Part shown: piece after piece, positions 47,615 to 59,186 of the stretch
How positions within the stretch are numbered: position 1 is the first letter of the stretch
Layout: every line of letters starts with the position of its first letter
Assembly (NCBI RefSeq): GCF_905475465.1
Contig: NC_062250.1
Location: 4,672,501-4,736,500 of the forward strand
DNA length: 64,000 nucleotides
Direction of reading: 5' to 3'
Source of the DNA: Pieris napi
Lineage: Eukaryota > Arthropoda > Insecta > Lepidoptera > Pieridae
The notes under the pieces: generated by a model
The model's input: the letters and a program-made list of their open reading frames with translations, nothing else
What the model was told of the DNA's origin: nothing
Databases searched by the model: none
Translations under genes and position numbers: made by a program

Positions 47615-47932
47615 TCTAATATATAAAATTCTCGTGTCACAGTTTTCGTTGCCATACTCCTCCGAAACGGCTCGACCGATTCTCATGAAAATTTGTGTGC
47701 TTATTGGGTATGTCTGAGAATCGGACAACATCTATTTTTCATCCCCCTAAATGTTAAGGGTAGTCCACCCCTAAATATTTTATTTTTATTTTTAGATATT
47801 TTTTTCTGTTTTTATTTTTTTATGATACAGCATTAAAAAATACATACAACCCCTAACTTTCACCCCTCTACGATCAACCCCTATTTTTATACATGATATA
47901 CATGGCAAAACGACGTTTGCCCGGTCAGCTAG
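47615..47932 (+). mobile_element. Short non-autonomous Helitron
   Basis: Starts TCTAATATATAAAATTCTCG, ends GCCCGGTCAGCTAG and lies between A (47614) and T (47933), the Helitron target pattern. The 5' end carries the CCGAAACGGCTCGACCGATT word shared with the copy at 61054. No helicase frame. Confidence 0.7.
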
Positions 47933-48591
47933 TTATATTTTTAAAATTTAACAAAGGAATATCTCACATTCGTTATACTAAGGTCCGATTTCGTTCCACT
48001 AAAATTATGACTTAATAAAATGCAGCGTGCACCGTATTTCATTTAATTATAAAAGATTCAGTGACATCTGACCACCATTATATTTAAAACGCGACGTTAT
48101 TAAAACTATTAAATGCTTTTAAAACTGGTCGTATCTGGTGAATAAAATTAATTACCTAACCGTTTTCCTAATCAAGTTTTAATTTCAATTAGTTTAGATA
48201 AAATTGATTTTATATGCACTTAGGAGAGCGTTTGAGGTAGCAACCTGTGATGAGCTTTAAGTAAAAAGCGTTTAGAATATAGATAACTGTACATTAATGT
48301 GACCATAATAGGTATTTAAAGTGGTTAATATCTCAAATTAGCTATTTTATCTTATATCAAAGTTCCCACAGCGTAAAAAGGTCAAACACGTTAAATCCAA
48401 AATGAATAAAAAATATGTACATTTTTATATATTACGTAGTGTTGCCCGCCACTTAAGTATACATTTATAACATGTGTGCTTATAAGCAGTAAATGACTCT
48501 TAATTATTTAAATCACTTAATGGCATATATAACGTATGTGTACTTCTGCGCCTTGCTATATTGCCACTTTTATAGTCCAGTCTACAATTTT
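47933..48591. other. Intergenic, nothing recognised
   Basis: AT-rich with no supported feature. Confidence 0.35.
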
Positions 48592-48640
48592 GGGTCTGTC
48601 ACACCTGTTTCCTCACGACATATTTCTTCAACATAAGGTA
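48592..48640 (-). mobile_element. SINE family A fragment
   Basis: TGGGTCTGTCACACCTGTTT, then CCTCACGACATATTTCTTCAA, matches the reversed middle of the family. Confidence 0.4.
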
Positions 48641-48683
48641 AACTAAATATGAAAGTTGTAGCACATAGCTTAACACTGGAACA

Positions 48684-48920
48684 TAGCAGTGTTGGCCTAG
48701 TGGGTTCAGCGTGCGACTTTCATCCATGAGGTTGTAGGTTCGAACCCCGGTCTTATCTTGTGGAAGCCGGCGCGCCAGATCTAGAAACTTGACGGCGTGT
48801 CAGGCACAGAAAGCTTACCACCTACTTGCCTATTAGAAAAAAAACAAATGAACACGAAACAAATACACAAAGCTGTGGCCAAAAGCTTAAAAGTTTGTAG
48901 CGCCACTAGATTTTTTATAG
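48684..48920 (+). mobile_element. SINE family A with internal deletion
   Basis: A-box TTGGCCTAGTGGGTTC and B-box GGTTCGAACCCCGG are good, but the central CATGTGCGCATTTAACA block is missing. Ends GTAGCGCCACTAG. Confidence 0.8.
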
Positions 48921-51060
48921 TCCAGCTCGGATGCATAACGTAGGGTTTGGAATACTCACTTAATTTATAAGCTAACACATCTTGTGTTGCTATATATATT
49001 GTAACTACCTACTCATATTTTTAAAGAATCATATTACTGGTACAAAACTACTTCTATATGCACATATTAAATAATATCATTTTAATTTAACGGTTATTCG
49101 AGATGATGGTAAGTTCCATAGAAGCTGAACATCATAAATCTAATCGAAGTGTCGTTCGACAGAGTTGGAGACCATGAATGGGATGCGGTATGAGAGATGA
49201 CCATACGCATGTCCAACCCTAACAGGACACATTGACAACCCATATATAAAATGATATATGGAAGCCAGAACTGAAATTGAATTGACTTTGAGCTTTGAAT
49301 ATGAAATGCGGTAACATAAATTTTGTCTCGTAATAACTCTGCTTATAGACAAGAACAATTATGATACATTATTTGATTCACTGCTTTGGAATGATTTGTT
49401 TACATGATATTATTGGAAGAAAGAGAACTACTGAATTTTTTTATTGTATATCTCGCTTCTGTCCCGTTCTGAAATTTTAAATGAGATTTGCAGGATTAAC
49501 ATTAATAATAAAAGCTCTGTATTTCATACACTAGTTAAAATGAAATACATTAATTATTTTATCATATGTCCTTGGTATCTGCCTGCCCTTTTTGGCTCCT
49601 TCAATCCTCTCTGTCATTTGCTGACAGGGTTTTATAAAACATAACTTAGTAAAGAAGAACACCAACTTTTAACAGACAAGGATCAATGGTTTTTCAGGTT
49701 CATTCAATAAATTAAATAATAAAATTAAAATAAGTATATGTGTACTATTTCTTTCGGAACGTAAATACAAATCTATATTTCGGAGCTATAAAAACAGAAA
49801 ATAGATAACAATATAACGATCAGTTACGAAATACTCTTTGCGGATTAAATAATCGTCAAATATTCTGAACATACAGCAAATAAAAAATTCTTTTGTTTGG
49901 TATTTTCCCGAACGATGACAAAAATTAGGAATTCAATATTTTGAGTTGTCTTCGCACGGATCATTCAACGTCAATTTGAGAGTTTTAAAATCGATCTCCA
50001 GCTTTAAGGAAAAAATGACAATGGCATTAGGAAACTCTAATGATCTCCGAACATGGGCATTTTAATCTCGTCATACAATATTGATGTTTTTAGAATTTAT
50101 AGCCGGGGCTTAGATGAATCTCAAAGTCGAAAGTTTATTAATGTGTGAAGTCACCTCGACATTCCCTCGTGCCATATTTTTATGTACCTTGTGTTCGTTA
50201 GCAAAATACTTTAGATTTCAACTTCAGAATACAATTGAATGATCCTCAATCTACTGATATTTGAAATAATGAATTCCTTTGAAATACACCTTAGCTCCAT
50301 AAATTTGTGAGACAATTTTATAAACAGTGCATTGTTCCGTATACATTTATTAACGTAATTCAATAGTAATAGAAGAAAATAATACTGCAATGCTTGGCTA
50401 ATATATTCAAATTAAAGTTTCACATTGTACTCAAAAAGGAGTCGACTCCTGTCAATGGTTTGTCTTTAACGTCAGCTAAAAAAGGCGCCATTCACAAACG
50501 GTTTCCAGACTTTTAAAAAATACTTTAAATATAAATGAGTCAGACTCAATAGTAGACACGTCCAAAATGACTTTAATCTGAGTAACGTCGTGCATTGGCT
50601 TCCAAAGCACGTTTTAGTTCGAATAAGATTTAATCTTAAGACTTAAGAATAGAATCTTCAATGTCTCGATAGCTGAATAATATACTGAAGTGTGTTCATT
50701 GTTACTTATGATCGCATGCTAAGAATATTTTGAAATCCCGCTGCGTTTTGTAAATGTGCCTAATTGTAATAAATCAAGATACAAATTATTCGATTGATTT
50801 AAACTTCCATAATGCGTAACAATAATAATCGGCGTATTTGATACATAATTAATTATAGTAAGCTATTAAAATAACAAAGTATTGATTGAATATTTGTGGT
50901 GCATGCAAATTCAATAAAGATGCCGTGCAACTTAAACATTTACGATACTTTAAGAGGCTGTTTTGCACCCGACCATTGTTTCTCATGAATCTCGAGAAAA
51001 TTGGGCGTTTGCTACAGTTCCTTTTATTACAATTTATGAGTGTATTTCTTTTAATAAATG
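48921..51060. other. Intergenic, nothing recognised
   Basis: No supported gene or repeat in about 2.1 kb. Confidence 0.35.
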
Positions 51061-51710
51061 TATTTAGCGAATAACACGTGACGACAGCCGCTGCGGGGAT
51101 GTTTCAGATGCAAATTATGGCAATCTTGACACCTACGAGGTGCTAACGGAGGTACAACCTACAATTTACGAAACGTGTGTTAGCACCAAAGGGCGCTGCC
51201 GGCGAATATTCCGACACTTATTTTATACACACTGTACTTATATACTTTTTCTTATTGCCCTTTCGTCGATCTCATTATACATGATAGCCTCTAATTTCCA
51301 TTACGACTAAAAGGACTCAAAAATTTGATGGGATCAAAAAAGATTTTATCACAACGATATCTATTTGAAAGCGGCCGATCAAGGGACCGGGACGATGATA
51401 CGCAACTGTGTGTAATACAGTCGAAGGTAGACTGGTACGCAAAACAATGGCCACAACAATGGGAAACGATTGATCGATTTCGAAATCAGCCCCGCAATCT
51501 CGGCTCGGCGTAATCTTGCAAATATTTATTATATGTCAAAACAATATGCCGAAATGGAGGGCTTATTGTAGTTTTTACAAATGTGTCTGGTTCGCTCGGA
51601 GCGCTCGTTAGTGTGAAGTACGAGGCATTGTGGGGGGACAATGGGGGGCGGAGAGAGCCCGCGGCGGCCAGCGCCTGCGCACCGCGTACTCGACTGTATA
51701 TCCTATACGG
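51061..51710. promoter_or_regulatory. Candidate neural enhancer: octamer plus SOX-like sites
   Basis: Exact octamer ATGCAAAT at 51108-51115; ACAATGG at 51444-51450, 51456-51462 and 51638-51644; CATTGTG at 51626-51632. The part from 51580 to 51710 is notably GC-rich. The 62-codon open frame at 51325-51513 resembles no family I know and is probably chance. It could also be the first exon or promoter of an unseen gene. Confidence 0.3.
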
Positions 51711-52299
51711 TCTAAGAATCGCAATAACGCTATTTTATTGAACATCAATATACAGCTATAAACACACTTTTAAAAAATCATTTTACGCGAAAAATTTGCG
51801 AACACATACAATACAATGTAATAGTGGGAATCCCGAACGTATGTTTTGATAAACTTTTTCGTAATAGGATTTTTGTCAACATAATTAATAATGACATGAA
51901 TCGCATACTATGACATTACGAGTACATTGCTGGGAACTTTATATAAAGGTTTTAGTTTGACAAAATTCGAGGTATTTATTATTTTTCTTAATAGTTGAAA
52001 ATTCGTTATATAGCGGTTGTTCGGAAAAAATGGTCGTAATGTAAAGGTATATTTTACGTTGACTCTTATGGACAATTCAAGGGGATTACAAAAAATTTGT
52101 TAAATGGAGAAAGTCGATATATTTAGGCACATTATATTAAGGTTACACTGTATTAATATGTAAGCGTTTATACCACCATTTTCGTGTCACTGAATGTTGC
52201 ATTTTACCAGTATCAAAATTATTAAAACGTTGTTAATAATATTAAATATTTGTTCAATTACACATAACAAGATTCGATCGAGAACTAATTGAACTGGAA

Positions 52300-52700
52300 T
52301 GAATAAAACTTTTAATACCCAACGTAATCGTCGGCGAGGCACCGGTTAAATGGATAATATAAGGGACATACCTCGATTCGTTTTAATCGCAAGCGCATGT
52401 CGAGGGTGGATAAAGATATAATCATAATATTCAAGTACCGTTGGTTCCGATGGTAATAAAGACCACGCGTACAACCAGGATTTTACGACAAAATAATATT
52501 CTTTAATTATAATGGAGCTTCTTAAGACGTCACACGCGACGACTGTATTAAATTTTAATGGATTATATGTTGCACCTGCGCTTATCGGCTGCTTAGCCGA
52601 TCACAGCGTTTGTGGAATCCGCAATCTTTCTAATTAAGGCATGATTACTTCTAAGAGAAGCTTACATTTGGTGGGCACTTGAAATTTCGAAATGTCAGTG
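52300..52700. promoter_or_regulatory. Candidate regulatory island with GCAGGTG E-box
   Basis: Less AT-rich stretch with GCAGGTG on the - strand (52573-52579), followed by CTTATCGG (GATA-like) and a short inverted repeat ATCGGCT/AGCCGAT. No coding frame or repeat was recognised. Confidence 0.2.
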
Positions 52701-52889
52701 TGAAATTAACTTATTACTAAACGGAAAGAGTGCATTTGTAACATTCGTAATTCATAATTGCAAGCAAAGAATCTTAACTCCAAGGGTACTGCAAACATTA
52801 ATGTATATATGTAATTGATATAATACAGAAAAGCTTTCGTATTAACTACGGTAAGTAATTATGCTATTATGCACACCAATTGACCTAGT

Positions 52890-53102
52890 CCCATGCTAAG
52901 CTGGTGAAGCTTGTGTTATGGGTACTAGGCAACGGATATACATACATATTATAGATAGACATATAAATACATATTTAAACACCCAAGACCTAAGCACAAC
53001 ACCAAATGCTCATCACATCGATGTTCGTCTCAGCCGGGGATCGAACCCGGGACCCATGGATTCGCAGTCAGGGGTACTAACCACTAGACCAATGAGTCGT
53101 CA
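52890..53102 (-). mobile_element. tRNA-derived SINE (family B), copy 2
   Basis: Closely similar to copy 1, with B-box GGTTCGATCCCCGGCTGAG. The small open frame here is a read-through of the SINE. Confidence 0.8.
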
Positions 53103-53219
53103 AGCTTGTTTGTGACCTATGAAAATATGATAACATTTTCATTACAGCCTAGGAATGTTTGTAATTCCTCAAATGATATATTTCTGTATTTTATGTTATG
53201 ACAAAGAATTAGTCTAGCT

Positions 53220-53275
53220 AACGGTAACGCTGCCCAGTATCTTCGGAACCTTGCCTAAAGAAACTCTTTTTAATT
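53220..53275 (+). repeat. Dispersed coding relic, copy 3
   Basis: CAGTATCTTCGGAACCTTG is identical to a word in copy 2 at 42522-42540. The translation NAA.SIFGTL is recovered only across a frameshift. Confidence 0.4.
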
Positions 53276-53757
53276 ATATATTATCATATTATATAGATAA
53301 GAAATGTACATAACTATTTAAGCTTGTTTAGTTAATGTAATTAAATAATAAAGCGTTATTTTCTGTAGCTTTTGAAGAAATCAGTTTTCTTGATTCATAT
53401 ATGCTTTTTCGTTGACACTGCTCTGTCGGAAATCGAAGCCACGCCCTGGGTTTTTTTATTAACATTAATTATTGCTAAGTACATATAAACTAAAAGTACA
53501 GAAAACACCAAAATTTACTAAGGGGTTTAACCTTGGTGCCTGAAGGGCTACATAGTACTAATTTAAATTCCTTATAAACTAAAGAGGTAAAAAGAAATAC
53601 AATTAATAAAAAAAATTGGGTTACACTCCATTAGCTTACAAACTTATAGTACAGGTGTGTAATAAATTCGAAAAGTTTTGTCGATTTGTCAACAGGCAAA
53701 TAAAAATGTAAATACTTACTGTCACTGATTTTATTAAAATTCATATCTTTTTTTTAT
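53276..53757. other. Intergenic, nothing recognised
   Basis: AT-rich with no supported feature. Confidence 0.35.
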
Positions 53758-53890
53758 AGAACAGGGGGCAAACGGGCAGGAGGCTCACCTGATGTTAAGT
53801 GATACCGCCGCCCATGGACACTCTCAATGCCAGAGGGCTCGCGAGTTCGTTGCCGGCCTTTTAAGAATTGGTACGCTCTTTTCTTGAAGG
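53758..53890 (-). repeat. Dispersed repeat C, copy 4 (most complete)
   Basis: Reversed copy: GGGCAGGAGGCTCACCTGAT, CCGCCGCCCATGGACACTCT, CAATGCCAGAGGGCTCGCGA, GTTGCCGGCCTTTTAAGAA. Confidence 0.75.
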
Positions 53891-54156
53891 ACCCTAAGTC
53901 GAATTGATTCGGAAATACTTCTATAAATTTCATAAACAAAATTACACACATTAGGAATCTATTTCTATTCCTGATATTGTTTTTTTTAAAGTCACGACAG
54001 GTAGTTGCGCAATTAAAACGTAGGTCATTATAACCGCCGCGAGGTCCATCTAGTTACCATCACTGTGTATAAATTATATAAAAATAAGCACGTCACGAAA
54101 AGGACAGTTATATCATGGTTATTGGGTATTAGAAAGTGATGGGTGTAGTGGCAAAG

Positions 54157-54195
54157 GCAGGTGTCACGAGACATCTGCTGGCGTTGAAGCACGTG
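54157..54195. promoter_or_regulatory. Cluster of three E-boxes
   Basis: GCAGGTG (54157-54163), CATCTG (54172-54177) and CACGTG (54190-54195) lie within 39 bp, about 21 kb upstream of the second ASH gene. Confidence 0.25.
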
Positions 54196-55312
54196 TCTTA
54201 ACCCTCTAAGTCCTCTCCTACTCTTAGACTTACTTAAACGTAGCGAAAACGTGGTAATTAGGTAATTTTACGATCGAATTTTCTAGATAATTACAATATG
54301 TGAGTAAAATTACATACTTTTCAGGCTAGGTGAAAGTCATACGACTTTAAATGACAGTCACAATTAAGTAACGCAAAATTATATAGCAAAACTTAGCTTC
54401 AATCCGTTAAAAAAAGTGTTTTCTTTAAATGTGTAAAAGTTATGTTAATAAAAGACAATATTATTTCGACATATTTTTTTATTATTTAAGAGGATAACCT
54501 TGCAATATAACGTATTTATATAAAAATATAATTTAACAGCGGTTAAAATTAAATATTCTATAATCCTTAATTAGCTATTGAATGTTTAAATCACGCTTGT
54601 GTCACTTTGCAAGTAAAGTGAGATTATCTTAATAACTTACTAAAACGTTTGTAATTCCTTAAAAATATCTTTAATAAATATTAGGATTATTTTTCTTATG
54701 AGCAATGTTGGTCTCTCAACCATCGTAAGTGTGAGCCCAAATGAGTGTGTAAAAGTGTACAATAGACACTACACACGAAAATAATACTTGCATAAACACC
54801 AATAAAAATATTGCATGGAAATCAGTACGTCTAAGATCCACAAATCAAAGTTTGTCAGGTTAATAAAAATTATTAATAACAAAGAAATCTGATATATTGA
54901 CGATCCCAATTTACTAATTACATATAGTTACGATAAATTCAAATACATGATTAAAATTTCTTTGTTTTTACACAATCATTAACTGGCAGGTTAGTTAAAT
55001 ATTCTTCTTTAGGAGATAACAGTGGGAGCCAAGTATATATGACGTCAAAATACGTATCATTAATAAATAAGCCTTATAAAGCCACTGTTAAATGGTAGTC
55101 ACTATAAATTTATACTCTGATCAATATCTAGGATCTTCGGTTTAAAGTTGGCTTTTTGTTGCAATTCCATATAAGTACTAAAATGGTCATTATAAGCATC
55201 AAGGCGTAGGACAAATTCGTGTTTATATTATTGTGGTATCTACTACCTCTAACTTACGAAGGTGAGGTGTCGATCAATAATAATGTTACACTACATACAA
55301 TGTCTAGTTATG
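54196..55312. other. Intergenic, nothing recognised
   Basis: AT-rich with no supported feature. Confidence 0.35.
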
Positions 55313-55765
55313 AGCATCTGGTTCATCAGTATAATACTCGAAACAGAAGTAATTTAAGCGTACAACCAACCAGGCTCCAGAAGATAAACCACTCCTTTTA
55401 TGGAAATTGTATTCGTTTTACAACAAACTCCCAAGCGAAATTAGAGAATTATCACTAAATAAATTCAAAGCCCTCGTTAAACGGAAATTAATCAATAAAG
55501 CTTTTTATAAATTTGACGAATATTTATATGATCCTAATCCTTGGGATTGATTTGCTCCAGTTCAAACAATTTGAATGACTCAAAACTTAGCGATTAAAAA
55601 GAGTGGCGGAGAGTTTCTTGCCAGTTCTTCTTGCCCGCTCTACGTCCTTGACTTGCGAACTGGTAGTAAATGTAAACTCAAGTCAATTTAACATCTTTTC
55701 TGTTGACGTTCATAAGTGCACTTGTTTATCTATATGAATAAAGTTATTTTGAGTTTGAGTTTGGG
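55313..55765 (+). mobile_element. 5'-truncated LINE (CR1/Jockey-like), copy 2
   Basis: Closely matches copy 1 from the HQYNTRNR region through the 3'UTR and the TTTGAG tail. One T is missing near 55420 relative to copy 1 (CGTTTTAC versus CGTTTTTAC), shifting the frame, so it is non-functional. Confidence 0.8.
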
Positions 55766-56445
55766 CCCGGCAAATCAGGGGTCACTCTAAGGAATCACTC
55801 CCAGTCCCGGAAATTACTGGTTTACAGCTACAGGTCCACTGCCACTCATCTACACTCATCTCTCGTTAACAGCCAAGAGTGCAGGAAAGTAGCGGCTTCG
55901 GTGTACTATCATATGTTTTCTGTTGGAATACATGCTTCATATTAGCAAACTTTTAATAATATTAAGAGGAACAAACATCTCAAACAATTAACTCGAAATT
56001 ATGAACATTATTTAGCATATGTATAAAATAATGCCTGATGTTTTTATTAGGGCAAATGTTTGATAGTAAAATTTAAATAAAATTTTGCATCAGGCGTTTT
56101 TTGTTATAGAAATATTTTCCTGCTAAGAATAATTATAAAGCAGTTTTTTTAATAGTTAAATATGTTCTTCCATGCATTTGTTACTCATGTATTTAAACGT
56201 AAAAGTATGGATACTATTATCATAAGTAATCTAATAACGAACAGTATTATTGGTATCAATTAATAAATTTTATAAAACATATTTCATACTTACAATCAAG
56301 TATACAGAATTTACAACTTTCTTAACCTAGAAAGTAATAAAATAATTAATTAATTATAGTAATTTTTCCTTTCCTTCCCTTTGGAGTAGAGACTCTTGGG
56401 CCGTGAGGTTCAAGTGTACAGGCGCTTATTAAAGATTTAAATTGA
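55766..56445. other. Intergenic, nothing recognised
   Basis: AT-rich apart from a less AT-rich 55766-55900; no feature supported. Confidence 0.35.
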
Positions 56446-56630
56446 CACCAAGTAGATAGTACCGGTGACCCCAGAGCTGGTTCTTTCCTGGCTCAACGAA
56501 TAAGTATCGCAATACAGCGATTAAATGCTGCAAGCGTTAAAGGTACACCGCCACAGGGACCTTTTAAATTTTGTTTTGATTCTCTTTTAATTATTTTTAT
56601 AATTGATATATATACGTATATATTTTAAAC
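56446..56630 (+). repeat. Dispersed coding relic, copy 4 (longest)
   Basis: Open frame reading DPRAGSFLAQRISIAIQRLN, then AASVKGTPPQGPFKF. I recognise this as a recurrent lepidopteran repeat-encoded peptide but cannot place it in a named element. Confidence 0.45.
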
Positions 56631-56929
56631 ATCGAATAAGAAAATATTAAATTTTCATGTGTTTCCGGTTTGAATTCCCCAAAGTTCTTGCGTGTCAGGC
56701 ACGCGTCTACAACATTCCAATCATGACAGGTTTCCGACTAAGGTTGAATTATTGAAAACAAGCTTTAATGTAATTCACAAATTCAATATCATTAAACTGA
56801 AAAAGGACATTGCTATAATTTAAATATGAGAATAAGTAAAAGTGCATCCTGTTTACGTTATTTTTTTGAGGTCGTCGTACAGATAACATATTATGAGTAA
56901 AACTTATACTTCTTTTCTTTTTACACGCT

Positions 56930-57290
56930 TTATGTATCACCTGTATGTATGTAACCGACTCCTTCGGACTCGATTTTGACCCACTTTTAACGGACAAATT
57001 TAATTCAAACTTTGCGCACCTGTCAAAGATCGATGACAATGCAATAATCCGAAAAAAAAATGAAAAAAATAAAAAAAATTAACTAAAAAATAAATAATAG
57101 TTAAAAAAAACTAAAAAACACGCTTTTAAAGCACATCAAACTGAAAAGTGAAAAATAATTCCTAATTTAGGCTGAAAATGGTAATGAACAAAAAATACTG
57201 GTATTATTGTGAAAAAGCGTGGGGCGCTCTGTGCCATATTTTTCGTCTATCGAGTTTTTTTAAACTATTATTTATTCTGACGAAATTCTA
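56930..57290 (+). repeat. Foldback element, copy 3
   Basis: TTACACGCTTTATGTATCAC..., CGACTCCTTCGGACTCGATT and the arm AAACACGCTTTTAAAGCACA recur. The centre GGCGCTCTGTGCC...TCGTCTATCGAG is present, but the second arm is nearly all deleted. Confidence 0.65.
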
Positions 57291-57390
57291 TTTACAGTCA
57301 AAGCGAAAAAGACGAATTTAAAGAAGACTAGTTAAAGCAGTGCAACGTGAAATTAGTAAGGTGTAACCTTTAATAAATTATTGATGTCAT

Positions 57391-57578
57391 ATATTAACCA
57401 GGTCTTGTTGCAGCTGGCCGACGGCACATGGACTCGGCAAGCCCATGGAAGGGAACTTTGGAAGAGGTTGGAAGCGATATCATGGAGTTCCAAAACTTAA
57501 ATCTAGAGTTAAGAATTTGTATTATAATTATTAATTTTTGTTACATTTTTGGAAATAAAAGCCTTTATTTTTATTATG
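57391..57578 (+). mobile_element. LINE 3' end remnant
   Basis: The frame reading ADGTWTRQAHGRELWKRLEA matches the common RT C-terminal pattern W...A..R..W..LEEA. It is followed by a GAAATAAAAGCC tail. A SINE starts immediately after it. Confidence 0.5.
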
Positions 57579-57579
57579 A

Positions 57580-57866
57580 GAGCAATGTTGGCCTAGTGGC
57601 TTCAGCATGCGACTCACATCCTTAAGGTCGTGGGTTCGATCCCCGGCTGTGCACCAATGGACTTTCCATGTGCGCATTTAACATTCGCTCGAACGGTGAA
57701 GGAAATCAACGAGAGGAAACCGGCTTGTCTTAGACCAAAAAGTCGACGGCGGGTTTCAAGCACAGGAGGCTAATCACCAACTTGCCTATTAGACAAATTA
57801 TCATGATACAGAAATAGAAATCTGAGGTCCAGCCCTAAAAAAGGTTGTAGTGCCACTGATTTATTT
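57580..57866 (+). mobile_element. SINE family A, nearly complete
   Basis: A-box TTGGCCTAGTGGCTTC, B-box GGTTCGATCCCCGG, body and a GTAGTGCCACTGA end. Sits directly after a LINE 3' end and just before a Helitron. Confidence 0.85.
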
Positions 57867-57882
57867 TTATTATTATTAAATA

Positions 57883-58312
57883 CTAGCTGGCCTGGCGAAC
57901 ATCGTACCGCCTAACAGTCGATTCTTTATTTTTTTAAATACTTATTCTCCTATTCGGGACATCGGTCTAGCTAGGAAAAAAGAAGAAAGTTGATAAGACA
58001 ACAAATACATTATGTCAAAAAATAATAATTTACCTAACCGGAACCCCTCCACTAACACTTGAACTTTATGATATAGTATTAAAGTTCAAATTGACTTTTA
58101 AGTATTATTACGAATATTATGTATGGGAATATAGAAAAGTGTTGTTTTTAGACTTTATCACTCAATTTTTTTAATTTTTCTCTCCGTAAGAACCATCCTC
58201 GTACTTCAAAGAATATTATAAAAAAAGAAATGGCCAAATCGGTCAAGCCGTTTTCATGTTATGTCGTGACAACGGAAAATGGGTTTCATTTTTATATATA
58301 TATATATATAGA
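57883..58312 (-). mobile_element. Short Helitron, different subfamily
   Basis: On the - strand: 5' TCTATATATATATATATAAA..., 3' TGTTCGCCAGGCCAGCTAG, with A before and T after. Inside is AAACGGCTTGACCGATTTGG near the 5' end, as in the other Helitrons. Confidence 0.6.
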
Positions 58313-58810
58313 TATTTAACCTATTTGGAACGACTTCAGTGGTCAAGTTCCTGATTTGGTAATGACTTAATCCCGACATCTTGGCAGTAACAAATATTAT
58401 AACAAACTGATTATTTCTTGTACAATATAAACGTATACTAGAAATAAATAAATAAATAAGTAAATCTATATCGTCAATTGTTAAAGCAACTTTACAGATA
58501 ATCTGTGTTTTTCGCAAGTTCAACATTGCTTGTAAAAATATTCCGTTGCGACTTAATTAATTGTGCAAAGGATATATATGTCAATTATATTTCGAGTAAG
58601 TGTATTTTTGACATTCTATAAATAAATATTTTACGCAATTAAATAAGTTAACAATTACGCGATAGTGGAACGGCTTAAATTAAAATATAATTTTATCTCC
58701 GGTAATCGATGATTACTGTCGAAAGACTTTAAGGTAAATTTGGTGTGAAGAAACAATTACGTCACAATATATTTCACAATCGAAATATATATTCCAATTT
58801 TTATACAATA
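58313..58810. other. Spacer between two Helitrons
   Basis: AT-rich with no supported feature. Confidence 0.35.
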
Positions 58811-59186
58811 CTAGCAGACCGGCCAAGCGTTGCTGTGGCTAAGTTTTTTGTTATATTACATAGTGCTAAAGTATTCAATTGAAACAGTAGGACAACACCA
58901 GTCTTGGGGACCACCATGCTTTTTTGGTGGTTATGCCATTAAATTGTAGCTTATGTGAAACGTTGGTAATTTCAACACAGCGCCATCTGTTAGAATTGTG
59001 AGTATCAAATAATAAACAAAAGTTTGCAACAAAATAATATTGCGGGTATAAATTGAGATGTAAGCTATCCTATCTTTTAAGTTAGATCAAACTGCACACG
59101 GTGTGCAAATTTGATTGGAATCGGTTCGGTAGTTTAGGAGTCCATAGCGGACAAACAACGTGACACGTAATTTATATATATTAAGA
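58811..59186 (-). mobile_element. Short Helitron, third subfamily
   Basis: On the - strand: 5' TCTTAATATATATAAATTAC, 3' GCTTGGCCGGTCTGCTAG, between A and T. The 5' region shares the GTGTCAC...CTCC..AAC..CCGAACCGATT layout with the other Helitrons here. Confidence 0.6.

Noticed and set aside
51325..51513. 62-codon frame as a small protein gene
   Set aside because: Less AT-rich DNA gives longer chance frames; no family resemblance.
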